Below are positions 44,559 to 58,200 of a stretch of DNA of 64,000 nt, in pieces. The stretch is from contig JBBMOA010000017.1 in NCBI GenBank assembly GCA_037954235.1, positions 19,888,027 through 19,952,026 on the forward strand. The letters run 5' to 3'. The notes beneath the pieces were generated by a model. It saw nothing but the letters and a program-made list of their open reading frames with translations. It did no database searches and was not told where the DNA came from. The position numbers and the translations under genes are program-made. This DNA comes from Aulostomus chinensis. Lineage: Eukaryota > Chordata > Actinopteri > Syngnathiformes > Aulostomidae. How positions within the stretch are numbered: the first letter of the stretch is position 1; each line of letters begins with the position of its first letter.

Positions 44559-45846
44559 GTGACGAGGGGTTGGATTACACAGTTTGATACATCGTTTATC
44601 ATAAAATTCAAGTGTGCGAGGATAAAGCTGCCAGCAACAGCTATTATTTGTAAAAAGCTGCGATGAGCTATTGAGGGAAGAAACGATTTGAAGAGCGTTT
44701 CATGACAGTCACACATGAGCAGGCACAAATATGAAAAGCTTCATACATTGACAGAATTAGTAACAGTGCATCTTGCCAATGGCAGCCGCTGGCGAGGGAT
44801 TTGGAGTCGTTGAATTATGTAATTGTGGCTGTGCAATGTTACAAGTTTTAACAAGATAATGGCTCTGATGTTCCGAGGGGAGAAAATTGAAATCGTTTAA
44901 ATTCAGCGTACCACCAGCATGCAAACCAGCAAGGTGGCTCCAGTTGAACACTTAAATCTATTACAGCGTGAAGCATGGCAATAGGCATGAGTGAATAAGT
45001 AATCATCCACTCTCGCCTCACTGTTTGCTATTGCCACCAGTAGTGCGGAGTGCAGCTCTTCCCATTGGCTAACACGTCTGTGCTCTTTTTAGAGTCTGAG
45101 CACATTAGACAGCTAATCTTTGCATCCGTCTCAGGGGCCATATAGAGAGGCAGGCGCTATAGATTGCATAGCACCTGTTTAAAGAAAACAATTGTTTGTA
45201 AATAAGTCCCATGTGAAAAGGGGGCTGTAATTCTAGAGAAGAACTTCCTCCCATCAGTGGGCCAGTGTGTCTGAGAAAGCTGATGTCAAAGTGAGAGGGA
45301 TGCAACACAGATAGTTGCTGTAAACCTGCCCGGAGAGCTTCCACATGCTCTCGTGCTTGTGTCCGCACATGCACGATTTCTAATCCGTGCACACGGCAAA
45401 CACCAATTTCAGAGGACGCAAACACAAAAGGACATTGTGCACACAGATTCACACAACCCCCCGCAATGGCTCAAATAAACAAGCCCACAGACGCCCAGTC
45501 AGCTGAGCCAAAACTGGATAAACTGGCACAGAGTTCTCACACAGGCATGCACAAAACAAAGCCATGCTCCAGATACACCCTAATCTATACTGTGATTGAG
45601 TCCTGCAGCTCCCGTTCACTCCCGGCAGACCAGCCGACAAGTGCAATGGAACATCTGTGACACCTTGCCATCACTGAAGCTTTTCATTACCTTAGAAACA
45701 AAATAACGCCTGGTCCACTCTGCTCCCCTGGTTGGCTCCCCCTTAGCAACAAGCAGCAGGCAGGTTCATGGTGTAATTGGCAGAGGGGGAGAGAAGGGGA
45801 TGAAGAAGACAGGGGGATGAAAGCAGTGAAGCAGCGAGGGAGAGGA

Positions 45847-45848
<2 letters not shown>

Positions 45849-45877
<29 letters not shown>

Positions 45878-46340
45878 GAAAGAGCAAGAGAGGCTGGCTG
45901 GCTGGTCACTGCAGTATATCCCTCCTCCACGTCTCTCTTCACCAGTCCTGCCTTGGCCCCGGCAGTTCAGGAGATCCTCACATGTGTGCACCTCGTTCAT
46001 CCCCCTCTCCCTCTCTCTCCAGTGTCTGCATGTGCTTGAATCTGAGCAGGAGTGAAAGAGTGAGTGTGTGTATGAGAGAGAGAAAGAGAGAGGGAGGGGG
46101 AGGGAGGGAAGGAGGGAGGGAGATGCGGTGCTGTAAAGAGGGGCAGATCAAGTTGAGAAAAGGGGGAGGGATGAAGGAATTAGAGAGAATATAAAGAGGA
46201 GAATAGAGAGCAGAGAAAGACAAGCAAAGAGAAAGAGAGAGAGCATGTGTGTGTGTGTGTGTTTGTGTGTGAGAGAGGGAGAGAAAGATGCACAGTGAAG
46301 AGGAAAGGAGGACAGAAAGAGAAAGAGATGCACACTGCAG
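45849..46340 (+). repeat. purine-rich GA/GGGA block
   Basis: (GA)n at 45849-45885 and 46070-46335 with GGGA, GGAGG and a short (GT)n inside. The sense strand is strongly purine-biased, which allows triplex-type folding. Confidence 0.8.
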
Positions 46341-46423
46341 TAGCGCCCACTGATGCTGAAAATAAGAAACACATTTCATTAGGGGGATATTGAAACTGTA
46401 TTATAAAAACAAGTTAGTGAGCG

Positions 46424-46427
46424 CGCA

Positions 46428-46460
<33 letters not shown>
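46424..46460. repeat. (CG/CA)n microsatellite
   Basis: GCGCGCACGCGCA followed by about 13 CA units. Confidence 0.9.
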
Positions 46461-46462
<2 letters not shown>

Positions 46463-47490
46463 TCTAAATATACACACACTCGACTCTTTGAGCAAGCAGG
46501 CTCACGCAGCTTTTCAACTTGTATTCAAAGCTTACATGTGAACGGCTGCATTTTTATGAAGCCATTATTCCTGCAGTTGTTGCTCCTTGTTGCACACGAC
46601 TTTGATCCTTTATATTTTCATTTTTCTGAAGCTTAAATCGTTTTAAACGACTGAAACCACTCCTGCTTGAGGATGGCAAACACACTCCGTTCCAGCTGCT
46701 TGCGCGTTCTCTTCCTTCCTCATGGAAACTCTGGAATCACTCAAGCTTAAATGGCAACGTGAACGAATGAATTCTTTTTTTTCCCCTGCAATAAATGAGA
46801 TCCCAAAAGCCCCTGAGGAAGATCTACTCCAGAAAACATGGTCCATTTGTGGATGAATGCATGCAGAGTGAACACACAGATGTGTACACAGATGTGTTGA
46901 CAGAACCAGTCCACCAGTTATCAGATAGGTATCTTGCTTGCTTCTGTGTATCCAAGCTTTCAGAAGTGTTGCCGGAAAATATTTGAGGTACTTCACACAT
47001 GACGAAGCTTGAACTCTATCATGCTAAACAGATGAAATTCTCATTATAACAGGTACAAATGTGTTTGTTTTTTCCCACAGGCGGAATCAGATTAAGTCAA
47101 AACCGCTGTTCTCGGTAAGTGTGGTAACCAGGGGAAACCGAGGTCACGCGTGCGCCTCGAGCGTGCTCACCCCAGGTGTTTCTCAACGCGGGAAAAGAGC
47201 TGGAGCGTATTTCATATCCTCTCCATCAGTCATAGCTATGTGACATAAGCTTCAATGATTACAACACTCATGACCCACGCGGCAGTGACCTGCCATCAGC
47301 GTTTCTTCCTGTCCCGTGAGCTGCTCCGACATTAAGGAGCTCCATCATTAACAAGGTGACAGACAGTCAGACAGGCAGGAACTCTCTAATCTGCTTTAAG
47401 GGGCTCCAGCCCTGCTATAATCTGCATTAATGCTAAATTATTAAAGAGCCTGTTCACAGCCACACCACTGCCAGAGAGCAACGTTGCTGG

Positions 47491-47491
<1 letters not shown>

Positions 47492-47523
<32 letters not shown>
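47492..47523. repeat. (CA)n microsatellite
   Basis: About 16 CA units. Confidence 0.92.
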
Positions 47524-47526
<3 letters not shown>

Positions 47527-49830
47527 CGCTGGTGTGTGCAGCTGGACAGAAATACACTGAGGCAGGCGGGTGTTGCATCTGGACATGAGGAGATTGCAGG
47601 GGAGATATTAAGCTTAGTGTGGCCGGTCTTAAAGGAATATTCACATTTACCCCGTGAAAGGGATATTAAATGCTCTCCTTTTTTTCTCTCTCTCTCTCTA
47701 CGGCGATTATGAAGAGATACAGACACAAAATTAGACTTTGGCCATGATTTTAAATAAAAAACAGGTGTCCGGAGTTTTCAGTTCTTTTGATTTTAGCTGA
47801 CTTTTGACACCATTAGCGAGTGAATATTCCGTCACATTCAGGATGTTACATCAACACCTATAATATCCTGTAAACATTGCAGTCAAGGTCGAGCGTCCTT
47901 TCTTTCTCGAAACAGAAACCATCCACATATTAAAACTGTGATTTGATGCTTCAATGAAGTTCTTCGAATGAATCTGTGTATCGTCAACATCCCTAATGAA
48001 TACATTTGACTTCATTTGTTGACACAGACTTCTCATTTAGCACCATCAGGTCAAAGTCTATTCATTTGGTTTGATTTTTTTGGATTGTTTTGACTTTTTA
48101 TTCATTCTGAGAATTCGCTGATCAAGAAACCAACGCTAAGTGACTGCAGTTTCTCGCTGTCATGCCAGAGACCCAAAAACTGATCACTATTACTTTAGAA
48201 CGTAAAATATTTTTGGTAATAGCGAGCTATATTTCACACGATCGCAAGATAATTTCATGTTATGAGACATTTTTTGTTATTAAAGATGTTTTAGCGTTTT
48301 TTTTTTCGCTGTAAAAATGTGAAAGGTTCCATGTTACAGCACGAAAACTTATTTGGTTTTAACATGAAACATTTTACATTTTAAACTGGGGTTAGTTTAA
48401 TCACGGCTGTTGTTAATGTGACGCTACTTTGAATAAAGAGCAAGGGCTCGTTTACACGCTTTGCTTGAGATGGGACGTGGAGAGATTCGACTGCTGCTGA
48501 GCGCCGTGGACGAAAGGCTGGACAGATGACACAAGCACCGTGTTGTAACCAGGAAATCATGGTTCTATAATGTGACAGATTCTCTGTTATAACAAGAAAA
48601 GTTTCATTTCATAACTGGATTACTTTTTATGTTGTGATAAACGAGAAAACGTCTCATTATAATGTGAGAAATGTAACAATACACTTGCTATGACATGATA
48701 TAGTGCTGTATTACATAACATTTTATTTATGATTATATAAGATCACCGAATCACCATTTTCTACGGTTTAGTATTGAGATCTACTGAAATGACGTTACAG
48801 AAGGATCTCCTAACAGCCAGTAAGGACCAAAAAAACAGGGGGAGCTTTCCGTCATGCAGGTAAAGGAGTGCTGTTAGAGGAGAGGATGACTTGTAGTAAT
48901 TAAGCCATGACTTTGGAAGGCACAACAATGCAGTCGTTTATTGGATCCGGAACGGCCTTTGTCATCACCTCGCATCTCTCAGGTTATTCTCATCCATCAA
49001 TCTGCTCTATCCAGACTCATCCATCAGGGCAACTGCCTGATGTAATCACGCCAGAGAGGAAAAACAGCAGCTCTCTGTTAATCACAGGGAAATAGCTGGC
49101 GGCCGACTGCTAGCAGCCCATTGACAGGTATCCATTTAAGCCTCCTCTCACGGCTCCCAGCACTCAGGGCCAACATTGCTTTCCTGAGTTGTTATCAAAG
49201 GTGGGATCGTTTCTTACATAATAGTGAGTAGCATTGAAGTTAGTTAGCATTAAAGTGATACTTTACCCCAAAAGCTAATTTTGCCTTTCAGGTACTGACA
49301 AATGTGCACTTCGCTCACAAGGATGTATTCTTTTTTTTCTTCTTTTTTTTTTTTTTTTTGGAACGTTTAGCGTCACTTTTTGTGACTTCAGAATAGAGAA
49401 CCAGCCACATCATTAGCTTGAAACTAATGGAGACTGAGTATTCATAACAGCTGAATAGTCCAAAACCTCGGTTTAAAACCTCTCAAACGCATCATCTGAT
49501 GTAAACCACATCTTCTTTATCCAGCCATACGCTTCGTACTCCACCAGCAGGTTTATTTGAGTTAAAAACAAACTAAAAACTTACAGTTTGGTGCTGCAGC
49601 ACTGGAGCGCAAGGGAGTATGTTCAGCTGAATGCAGCAGCTGGTCACAATCTACTCCCAATAGCAGCAAACTGTGGTTGTTTGTTTATAAATGTCAGTAA
49701 AAGTCTGCAGATTACTGAGCATCCGACCGAAGAGTCGCTTCAACACCTAATGCCTACATAAAAACACGCATGCTAAAAAAAAAGAAGTGAAAAACCCCGT
49801 GTGGGACAAATTGTAATTCAACAAAATATC

Positions 49831-51624
49831 TTTAATAGATATAAACATTTTTTACACATCACAGCTCAATGGAAACAGAATGACATGCTGTCACACGTGT
49901 TAAGGATGAAGGTGCAAGGGCGATCTGCTGTGCTACAGGCCTGGCTGGGACACAGTCTTTATCCTGACCCCCCCACTCCCACCCCCACCCCCACCGTTTA
50001 ATCGCTCATTTTGCTCCTGATGCGCTCCTCTGTAGAACCTTTGCCAATGAAGCTAATTTACATACAAAATAATCTTTAAATATGAAGGTGCACATTCTGA
50101 TGAATATCAAATTCTCTTCATATACAGTTGCACAGTATCTGAGTACAAAAGGAAACAGTTATGAGGTTTAAATATAGACTTTGTCTGGTCCTTTAAAGAC
50201 CAAATTAAGGTTGGGCTTACAAGCACACTACAGAGCCTTCTGTAGCTGGAATTTCAGGATTTACACAATATCTTACTATGTAATCATATACTCAATAGTA
50301 CCGATTTAATCTAGAGAGTTCAGGATCAGGCTGAAGTCTTCTAGCATGCTATGAATGCAGGAGGAATCAGTTCCACGTAGCATTTTACATGTTTTTAACA
50401 CTAGGTGGCACTGCCAATCAATCCACTGCAGCAGGCATGACTGGCAAATGAATGTGAGGACTTTAAAGGCCCAAAAAAAAAACCCCAAAACTGAACAATT
50501 GGCCTGATTTATTTCATATGAATACAACATTTGCTTTCTTTTACTGTGTTTCGAGATGAAGGATACCCTCCAAACTGATTGGGATGAGCACATGCACATC
50601 TCTTTTGATCTCTTTAGCCGTCGTCATAAATTTTCATAAATAGGCTTTAAATATATCCAGGGCAGAGGTGAGAAAATAAAAGTTATATATTTACAAGAAC
50701 TGGAATAAGTCACGCTGAACTGTCAAGCACCCATATTTTGTGTTTTGTTTTAACAATAAATCCTCTTTTAGAGAAGCTGGCGACCAGTAGTCGAACACAG
50801 CTTTGACGTGCAGTAACCCTCTAGAATTCAAACATGACTTGATACAATCGTAGGAGATAGACAGGCACTTGACCTTACAGTGTTTACAGTATGTGCTGAT
50901 GCGAAGGGTCTGTCTGTCTACCTACCCACACCGCCACAATAAAAGCATCTCTCGTATAACTTTTCTAGCGTATATTCTCTTTTGGTTAGTAAAAAAATAA
51001 ACAGTGGTGTCATCAATGAGTTGGAACGATTGAATCATGTTTAAAAAGCAATAAAACTACAACACACCGTCGATTCTTAAGCCTCTTGGAAATATGGGAC
51101 TATATTCAGCTTACGTGGGATAAAGACATTTTATGTTTCTTTTTTTTTTAATTGAAACTCTCTTCACTTGTAATTAGTTTAGAGGCTAAATGGGGACAGT
51201 AACTTTAAATCCCTTTAGGGTTCAATTTCAACCTAACTCTTTTCTGACATGCAGGAATGCCGACAATCCCTCAGATCGGACGCGAGGCAACGCATCATTT
51301 GTGAAGTTTTTTTGTGGAAAGGAGTGCATGCTGGTCAAAAATGCCACACAGTTAAACGCCACTGCTTTGTTTCAGAGTCCCTCTGTCCTCTCTTGTATCG
51401 CCGCTTTTGTCTTTCATGGTGATTATAGCACAGATTCACAAGGCTGAAGAAGGATGACGATTAAGTCCACGTTGGCATTGGTTTGTAAACCGCGAGTTTT
51501 TATGAAGCTTTTTTGTTTTAGATGCTCCTAGAAGGACCATGATGTGTGCACAGTACTGAGGTTTTAGGTCAGCTTGAGTAGTGGTCATATACTCCCTTTG
51601 GAGCTCAGTCAACAGCTGTGTGCA
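49831..51624 (-). other. sipa1l1: probable sipa1l1 3' UTR
   Basis: AT-rich non-coding sequence downstream of the sipa1l1 stop. Poly(A) signal candidates on the - strand are AATAAA at 50508-50513 (1.1 kb after the stop) and ATTAAA at 49831-49836 (1.8 kb). A UTR of this length is usual for the gene; the exact end is inferred. Confidence 0.45.
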
Positions 51625-51768
51625 TCAGTTCATGTCGATGGTGTTGAAGACCCACTCGGTGAACTTCTTGAGTTTGGCTGAAGCACTGTAGGACTCTTCC
51701 AGGAGACGCTGGTTGTCTTCACGCAAGCTCTGGATCTGAGCCTGGAGAGACGCCTTGGCATCCTTTTC
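51625..51768 (-). CDS. sipa1l1: sipa1l1 terminal exon: coiled coil and stop
   Basis: 144 nt, phase 0: EKDAKASLQAQIQSLRED, NQRLLEESYSASAKLKKF, TEWVFNTIDMN and stop TGA (51625-51627). Heptad leucines are visible. Confidence 0.95.
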   Translation of the reverse strand, partial: EKDAKASLQAQIQSLREDNQRLLEESYSASAKLKKFTEWVFNTIDMN

Positions 51769-54700
51769 CTGGTGACAGAGAAACATGATGTTTGTGAGCA
51801 TGGAAGTGCACGCCAACGGGTGTCAAAATATCTAGTATTGGTGTTCTAGAAGGGCGGTGGGCTTGACTGCTTATCTAACAGTTGTAGGTGATTTACAAAT
51901 GCATAAGTTGAAGAGGGGCAGAGTTCTCAGCGTAGCTGAACCACAAAAGCTAACCTTCTTCAAGTCTTCCTGTAGCACCTTCACCATAGACTCCAGTTGG
52001 CTGACCTTCCCCATCAGACAGGCTGGAGTCTCCCTGTGAAAACCCACAATCAGAACATAAGCCAGGACAGACTCCGGTACTCGAGGGATTGGTTAAACCT
52101 GACCAGAATTAGGCTGCTGATTCTCCTGATTAGCATGAGGTCAACCAGAGAGGAAGACTAATGAGGAAAATCAGATGCAGTCCCCTTGGATTTTAATGAT
52201 ATCTGCTGGGTTTTTCATGGCACAGTTCTAGACACCAGTGGATTAAAGCAAATGCTGGTCCCTGGCCATGACCTGAGGCCTCTTACCCGGGTGAGGGCTG
52301 TCTCAGTGGGGCAGCCTGAGGCTCAGCCTGCTGAGGGCTGCTGGCTGCTGCACTCTCAGCCATGACGCTCTCCTCCTGGGCTGCGAGGAAGACCAGCCTC
52401 TGCTCTGGAAAACAGTTTCAAGAAGAAGTACTATCAGAGATGCTGCAGAGAGAGGAAACAAAGTTAGGAGAATAGTGACCTCCCCTGGTGATCAAGAGTA
52501 CGGCAGTTGAGATTCTCGGTTCCGCCCTTCCCCGGGCATCACTTCCAATGATTTACTGATCCAGAGTAAAAGATTTAGAAGGATCTTTTGGCAGAAATAG
52601 AGAATAAAAAGCTGCAGTTTTCCTCATGATCTCCCTAGACTTTAGTCACATGTCACATGAGAAATTCAGTGCTTGGTGATGATGGCAAGATTGTGACCAA
52701 CGTCAGATCAGACATGAATCAATCTAGGTCACCTGAACAACGCTACCAATATAAGCTTGCCAGCGGGCGACTATTTCAGACGTCATCCCACTTCCTGTGC
52801 ATTGCTGTTTCCAAAGTGCCCCTTTTGGTGGAAAATAACCACATTAAAGCCAGTAAGGCAGGTCCCGCTTGGTTCCTTTGCTGAATTGTTATAAAGTAAG
52901 TTCAGAACATTTGCTGTTGGACGTGGGAGTTACGGAGAAAAGGTCATTCCTGACACTTAACCTCACATGCAGGGGCACCATTGCTGTATCCTGGGATTAA
53001 CACTACCCATGAAAATTATGACTGGTTCACAGAAATGTAAACAAGCCAGAGCATTGTTTCTACAACAGCAGGATGATGGCGGGTTGAGCCAGACATGCAA
53101 TGGAGGGACGTGTGGCTAAGCTAGACTACACATGAATTATCCTGTAGGTCAATCTAGGGTCTCCTGCAGGAGGGTGGAGGTGAGATCCACTGGTGTTCTC
53201 CAGATCCCATGAACTAGTCCAAGAGGAGGAAATGATGTTGTGTGCTTACCCTCGAAGGCCTTGGCTGCATCTACGAGATGGGCCCAGTCCAGTGGGCCGT
53301 CTGCCCTGGTGTCAGGCAGGGGCATGACAACAGAATCCTGCAGCTGCTGCCTCTTCCTCTCCTGCTCCACCTCAGAGCTCTCGGGGGCCGACAGGTCTCC
53401 TGGGATGGAGAAACCGCAGATTAAACCTCACTGGAAAGCATGTAATCTCTCATGACAGGAATGAGAAAAACACAGCCAAAAACGATGATGCATAACACAC
53501 AAAACAGGAGATTTTCATTTTCGGATCATCTCATTTCAATACTCTCATCATAACATACAGTACCTATTACACTTAATACAACTGCAAATGCTGAAAACTC
53601 ACCCAGGGATTTGTGAGATGTGCGTCGGCTTGCTACATGGCGAGCAGTGGGTGAGCGTGGCACGGTGGAGCAGCTGAACAGAAGGTCAGTGGGTGTGTCT
53701 CGTTTTTCAGCGGAGGACGATTCCCTCTGCCCGCTGTAAATACTCTCATCTGACAGCGTTCTCTGAAGGGAGCGTCGGCCAGGTGGCGGGCCCGGAAACA
53801 AAGGCTTCACACAGAAAAAAAATGACAAACAGACTGTTTGGGTTGGACTTTTCCATCTACATCACGAACATCAATCTGGTCCATGCCTCTCAGAATACCT
53901 TCTCTTCACTTGTAGTGGGTGGAGGGCTGTCAAGTGTGATGAGCTTCTTCAAGTCTTCTTCCAGGCTGGACTTGGCAGTGTGCCGCTGGGGCGACTGCGA
54001 GCCGCGGAGATTGGCCCTGAGCTGCGGCTGACTGCCCAGTAGACCGTCACTCTGGTGCCGTCTGGAGAGAAGAGCAAAACTCAACTCAGACGCACAATTT
54101 TTACACATTTGCAGGATGCAAAAGTAAAGGAGGTAGCAGTGATGAACTTCAAGCATGCCGATGGTTTCGAGGTCATGAGTTTAAATCCCCAAACTGGATG
54201 GGAAACCGTGAATGTTGGAGCAGCTGTAACAGTTTTCTCATGCTGATGTGCCTTTGAGGAATGTGCTTAATCATCACATTGATTCACCAGCACAAACTGT
54301 GGTTTGTTGAGCAGCTGTTGACTGTGAAAACCACTGTTGTCATCAACCGCAAATTATACAATCACTCTTTAAGCCAAACAATGTGACAAACCCTGCTATG
54401 TGAAACACGAAAAGGGTCAATATATTCATGCAAGCTGAAATACACAGTTAGACCACACGGGGTCACTGTTGACCAGGAAAGAGTTGAAGTGAACGAGAAG
54501 ACTATTCATCCTTGTCTTTAGAACACCAACATTACTAACAGCAGGACACATTTCTGCATGGAATGACAAACATTTCACAACATCGGTTTTAAACATTCAC
54601 AGCTGTTTTTCGTCTTACTTGCGAGTGCTGCCAAAGTCCACCGAGTTGACGGTTCCCCCTGGTTTCCTCCAGCCAATCAGGTACTTTGAGGTTGCGCCGT

Positions 54701-55212
54701 GCCGAGGGTAGAAACTCTTTGGGCCTGGGGAATTCTGGGAAGTAGGTGAGGTGGCCGCTGCCGACTCGTCTTGAGGGGACATGGGACTGCAACCCGGGCC
54801 CATCGGACTCCCTGAGTGGCTGGAACTCAATGTGCTAGAGACAAACGGGAGGCAAAGAAGCAGGGAGGAGGAGGGTGAGATGGTGATTTATGCAATTTCA
54901 GAATACACAAACACAGAAAAACGCAGTACAGCTTTGTTGTTTCATCTTCACTTGGTCTTTGATAAATTAGGAAATCTTAATTTTGTGTTAATCTCTTGCT
55001 TCATCACAGTTGTATTAAGACTAATATATAGTTCGTAAACAATGGAAAACATTAGAAAAGTCTAATAGTTCCATCTGCTTTTTTTCCCCTCTGCAGATGG
55101 AATTCAAAAGAAATAGGACACTGTGTCCTTGCACCCAATTTCCAGCACAACATTCCTCCATAGTTTGATATAAAAGCTTGAATTTTCGTGCAGCAAGTTT
55201 CATGTGTGTGTA

Positions 55213-55244
<32 letters not shown>

Positions 55245-58200
55245 TGCGTGCGTTTGTGTGTGTGTGTGAGTGCGTGTGCATACTAAAAAACAAAGTCTCC
55301 TATGTACATGTTTGGTGGAGCCGAGTTATTTCTGGGTGAGTGAAGAAGAGAGGGAAGAAAGTTGATTCAAAGGAAGTGGGGTTTAGAGGAGGGGGGGACG
55401 CTGCTGAGCGCACAGTCTGCATTTCTAGCAACTGCGTTTCTTTTCTATCATGGATATATGGAGATACATGCAACTGCAAACCCACACAAGCACACACTCG
55501 CTTTGTTAATGCCAAACCACAGAGCTTTGGACTTCTCCACCTGGGATGGTTCCGGATATATCAGGACTACAATGAATCACTGTCTATTTAATGAAACACT
55601 GACATGAGAGAAATTCCTCAGCTATCAGCACACCTGGAGTGGGAGGCGGCGTCACTCAGGCTGTAGGTGCTGCTGTCAGGAACCAACGGAAAGGCCGACG
55701 GGCTCTTCATTGGGTTCTCACTCCCTCCAGTGGTGACAAGTGAGTCTGGCATTGGAGGTGAAGTGTCAGTAGCTCTCTGGATGCCTGTTGGGTCATCCTG
55801 CCACTGGATCGCATCCTTGGCCCTGAAGGCACCAGTGGAAGAAGCCGTGCTGCTCTGGGTGGCAGTGAAGGAGGTGGCATCGATGCCGCTGTCAGTGGAG
55901 GTGCCCTGGAGATAGCCGTTGAGCTCAAGGTCGCTCCGCACGCCTGAACGCGAGCCGACTTCATACCACTTCTCGTCGCTGTGGGCGGAGCTGGAAGCGT
56001 TGCTTGAGAGGGTATTGCTGCTGGACTGGCTGGATGAATATAGAGCATCCGCCTATTCAGAGAAGTTTTTACAGTTTATATTCAATCGGAGAAGCCCCAA
56101 TCATATTGTAATCTCCTGCTTATGCTGCTGTATAATCTTAATGTCATGAACAATTTAATCACAGCTGTGAGAGCGAGATTGGTGTAAACATGAGAGCTGG
56201 GATGGCATACTTATTGCCTGATTACAGTTGTTCACACAAGTATGGTGTAAACACGATGTAGTTCTACTCCAAAGCAAAGGTATACAGATACCACAGTAGC
56301 TTCCTTCTCAACCTGTATCTCAAGTATCTTGTGTGGGAGTATATATACTATTCAACAATCCAGGAAAAAAAAAAATCGAATTTAATGAATGCCTTTTAAT
56401 TTGGTGCTACACTGTACCACTTTTTTTTCCTCCAAATTCCCCACTTCACTCATTGAAGATGATCTCAGTTGTAAAGGCAGCCAAGCAGTTATGTGGCACC
56501 CACAGTGACTCACCTTACTGCTCTTGTTAGGAGATAAATGGCCACTTTGCTCTGGTGGCTGGAGTCGAGGAATCACAACCTTAGACACCAAAGTATCTGT
56601 AGGAAGCAATGAAATATGGGAAATCAGATCTTTATTTGAGTAGAAGTAAAGCAGCTCTAACATATATCAAGACCAAAGAGGCAGCGTCTCTCTTACCTGG
56701 ATTTGTCTTGTCCCCAAGTCTGCTCGCTGCCTCGCCCTCCACAGGTCGGGACCAGGGAGCACCGGTGCTAGAACCCCCTTTGATTCCACTGACCCCGTCA
56801 CCAGCCAGCTGCCGCCCAGATGACACAGGGGACTGGCTGTTGTTGTTATTGAACCTAGAAAGGAGAGGGTCTCTGAGTTTATGCTGCAAGCTAGTTCCCT
56901 GCAGCAAGCTCAAGCGCAGATCAGATTCAACCCTCCAGAATTAGAGAAGAGGAAAAATAAAAAATTACCCATCAGGCATTGATTTCTGCCTCCAGTGGTT
57001 GGAGCTCATGGTCTCTGTGTAGGAGAGGCTGGAGGGGGAGTTGGTGTTATGAAGGGTGCGCCCCATCACGATGGAACATGCAAGAGCATAGTTGTCGTTT
57101 CCTGGGGAGTATCTGTGAGGACACATCAGAATTTTACACATCAAGAGATGATTTTGGAGTCCTTCAACTTTAAAGTACCATTGTAAATATTTTAGCAACC
57201 TTTTTGGATTGATGGGTCGACCATCACTGGAGACGCTACGAGGAATAACGGAGGAGCTACGGTCGCTGAGGTCCGAGGGAGGGGCCTTGATCAGGGTTCC
57301 TCCTGTTCCAGCAGCACGGGTTTGAGGGCTGGAGGATGTTCGTGGCCACTTTGTGTTGCTGTTGGCAGTCGGGCGGAAGGGGAACTTTAACTCATAGGGC
57401 ATACCCTCCTTGTGGTTCTTGTAGTCTACTAGCGGCATGTGATAGATCTCTGAGCAGCCTCTGTCGGCACAAGTTGAATTCAAAGTCAACATTACGCACT
57501 AACAGCCTCAAAAACAACTGTGCTTCTCTCTTTCATCACTACCTGCGTGGTGTGGAGTCATCATGTGGAGGAATTATGACCACCTTGACAGTGACTGAAG
57601 TTCGCAGCAGGTCGATCATCTGTTCGTGGGACAGTGAGGCCACTGCGACCTTGCAAATCTCCACCAATCGGCTACCCTGCCTCAACCCGGCTTGCCAGGC
57701 GTAGCCATACGGCTCCACCTCGGCCACGATGCCCTCAAAGTTGACGTGAAAGCCCAGCTGTCCAAGGGCGTTGCGACGCAGGGTCATCTCAGTGGTTTGA
57801 CTGCCTTTGGTCAAGAGCTACAGAGGAGCAGAAGTGAGGAGGAGGAGAAGTTAGAAACCTGGAAAATCTACATTCTCATCGTCTCACCTGACTCTGGCAA
57901 AAGTCGAGACACTTTATTTGAATGACTTTGTTTACCTCCCTTCTAACTGACCATAAGCCACCTTTGTCTCGCCTTTCTTCCACCTGTGACTGATTAACTG
58001 AGAGTGGTTTATACAGCAAATCACAGCAGGACTGATCTTCTGCCAGCTCCAGCTCTGATGCCCATAATAAAATCAACGCAGAAAAAGAAGAATCATTGTA
58101 AAGCTTCACGAAGATGGCGTGCCAGTGCTGGTAGCAGACGACGGCAAACTTTGTTTACCGTTGACTAGAACTCCTCAGACAGAGGAAAGATTTGCCTGCA

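Larger units (their letters stand above)
43059..49830. other. region upstream of rgs6 / intergenic to sipa1l1
   Basis: The rgs6 promoter and 5' non-coding exon(s) should lie here or further right, but I could not place them: there is no clear CpG-island-like block. It contains a poly-C run at about 44198, GT arrays at 44393-44537, a purine-rich GA block at 45849-46340 and CA arrays. Open frames are short and unsupported. Confidence 0.4.

Noticed and set aside
46070..46340. GA-rich block as a promoter
   Set aside because: Purine repeat only; no initiator, TATA or CpG context that would support a start site.
54130..54210. tRNA-like B-box segment (GAGGTCATGAGTTTAAATCCC) as a SINE
   Set aside because: Only a short resemblance, no A box at the right spacing and no recognisable SINE body.
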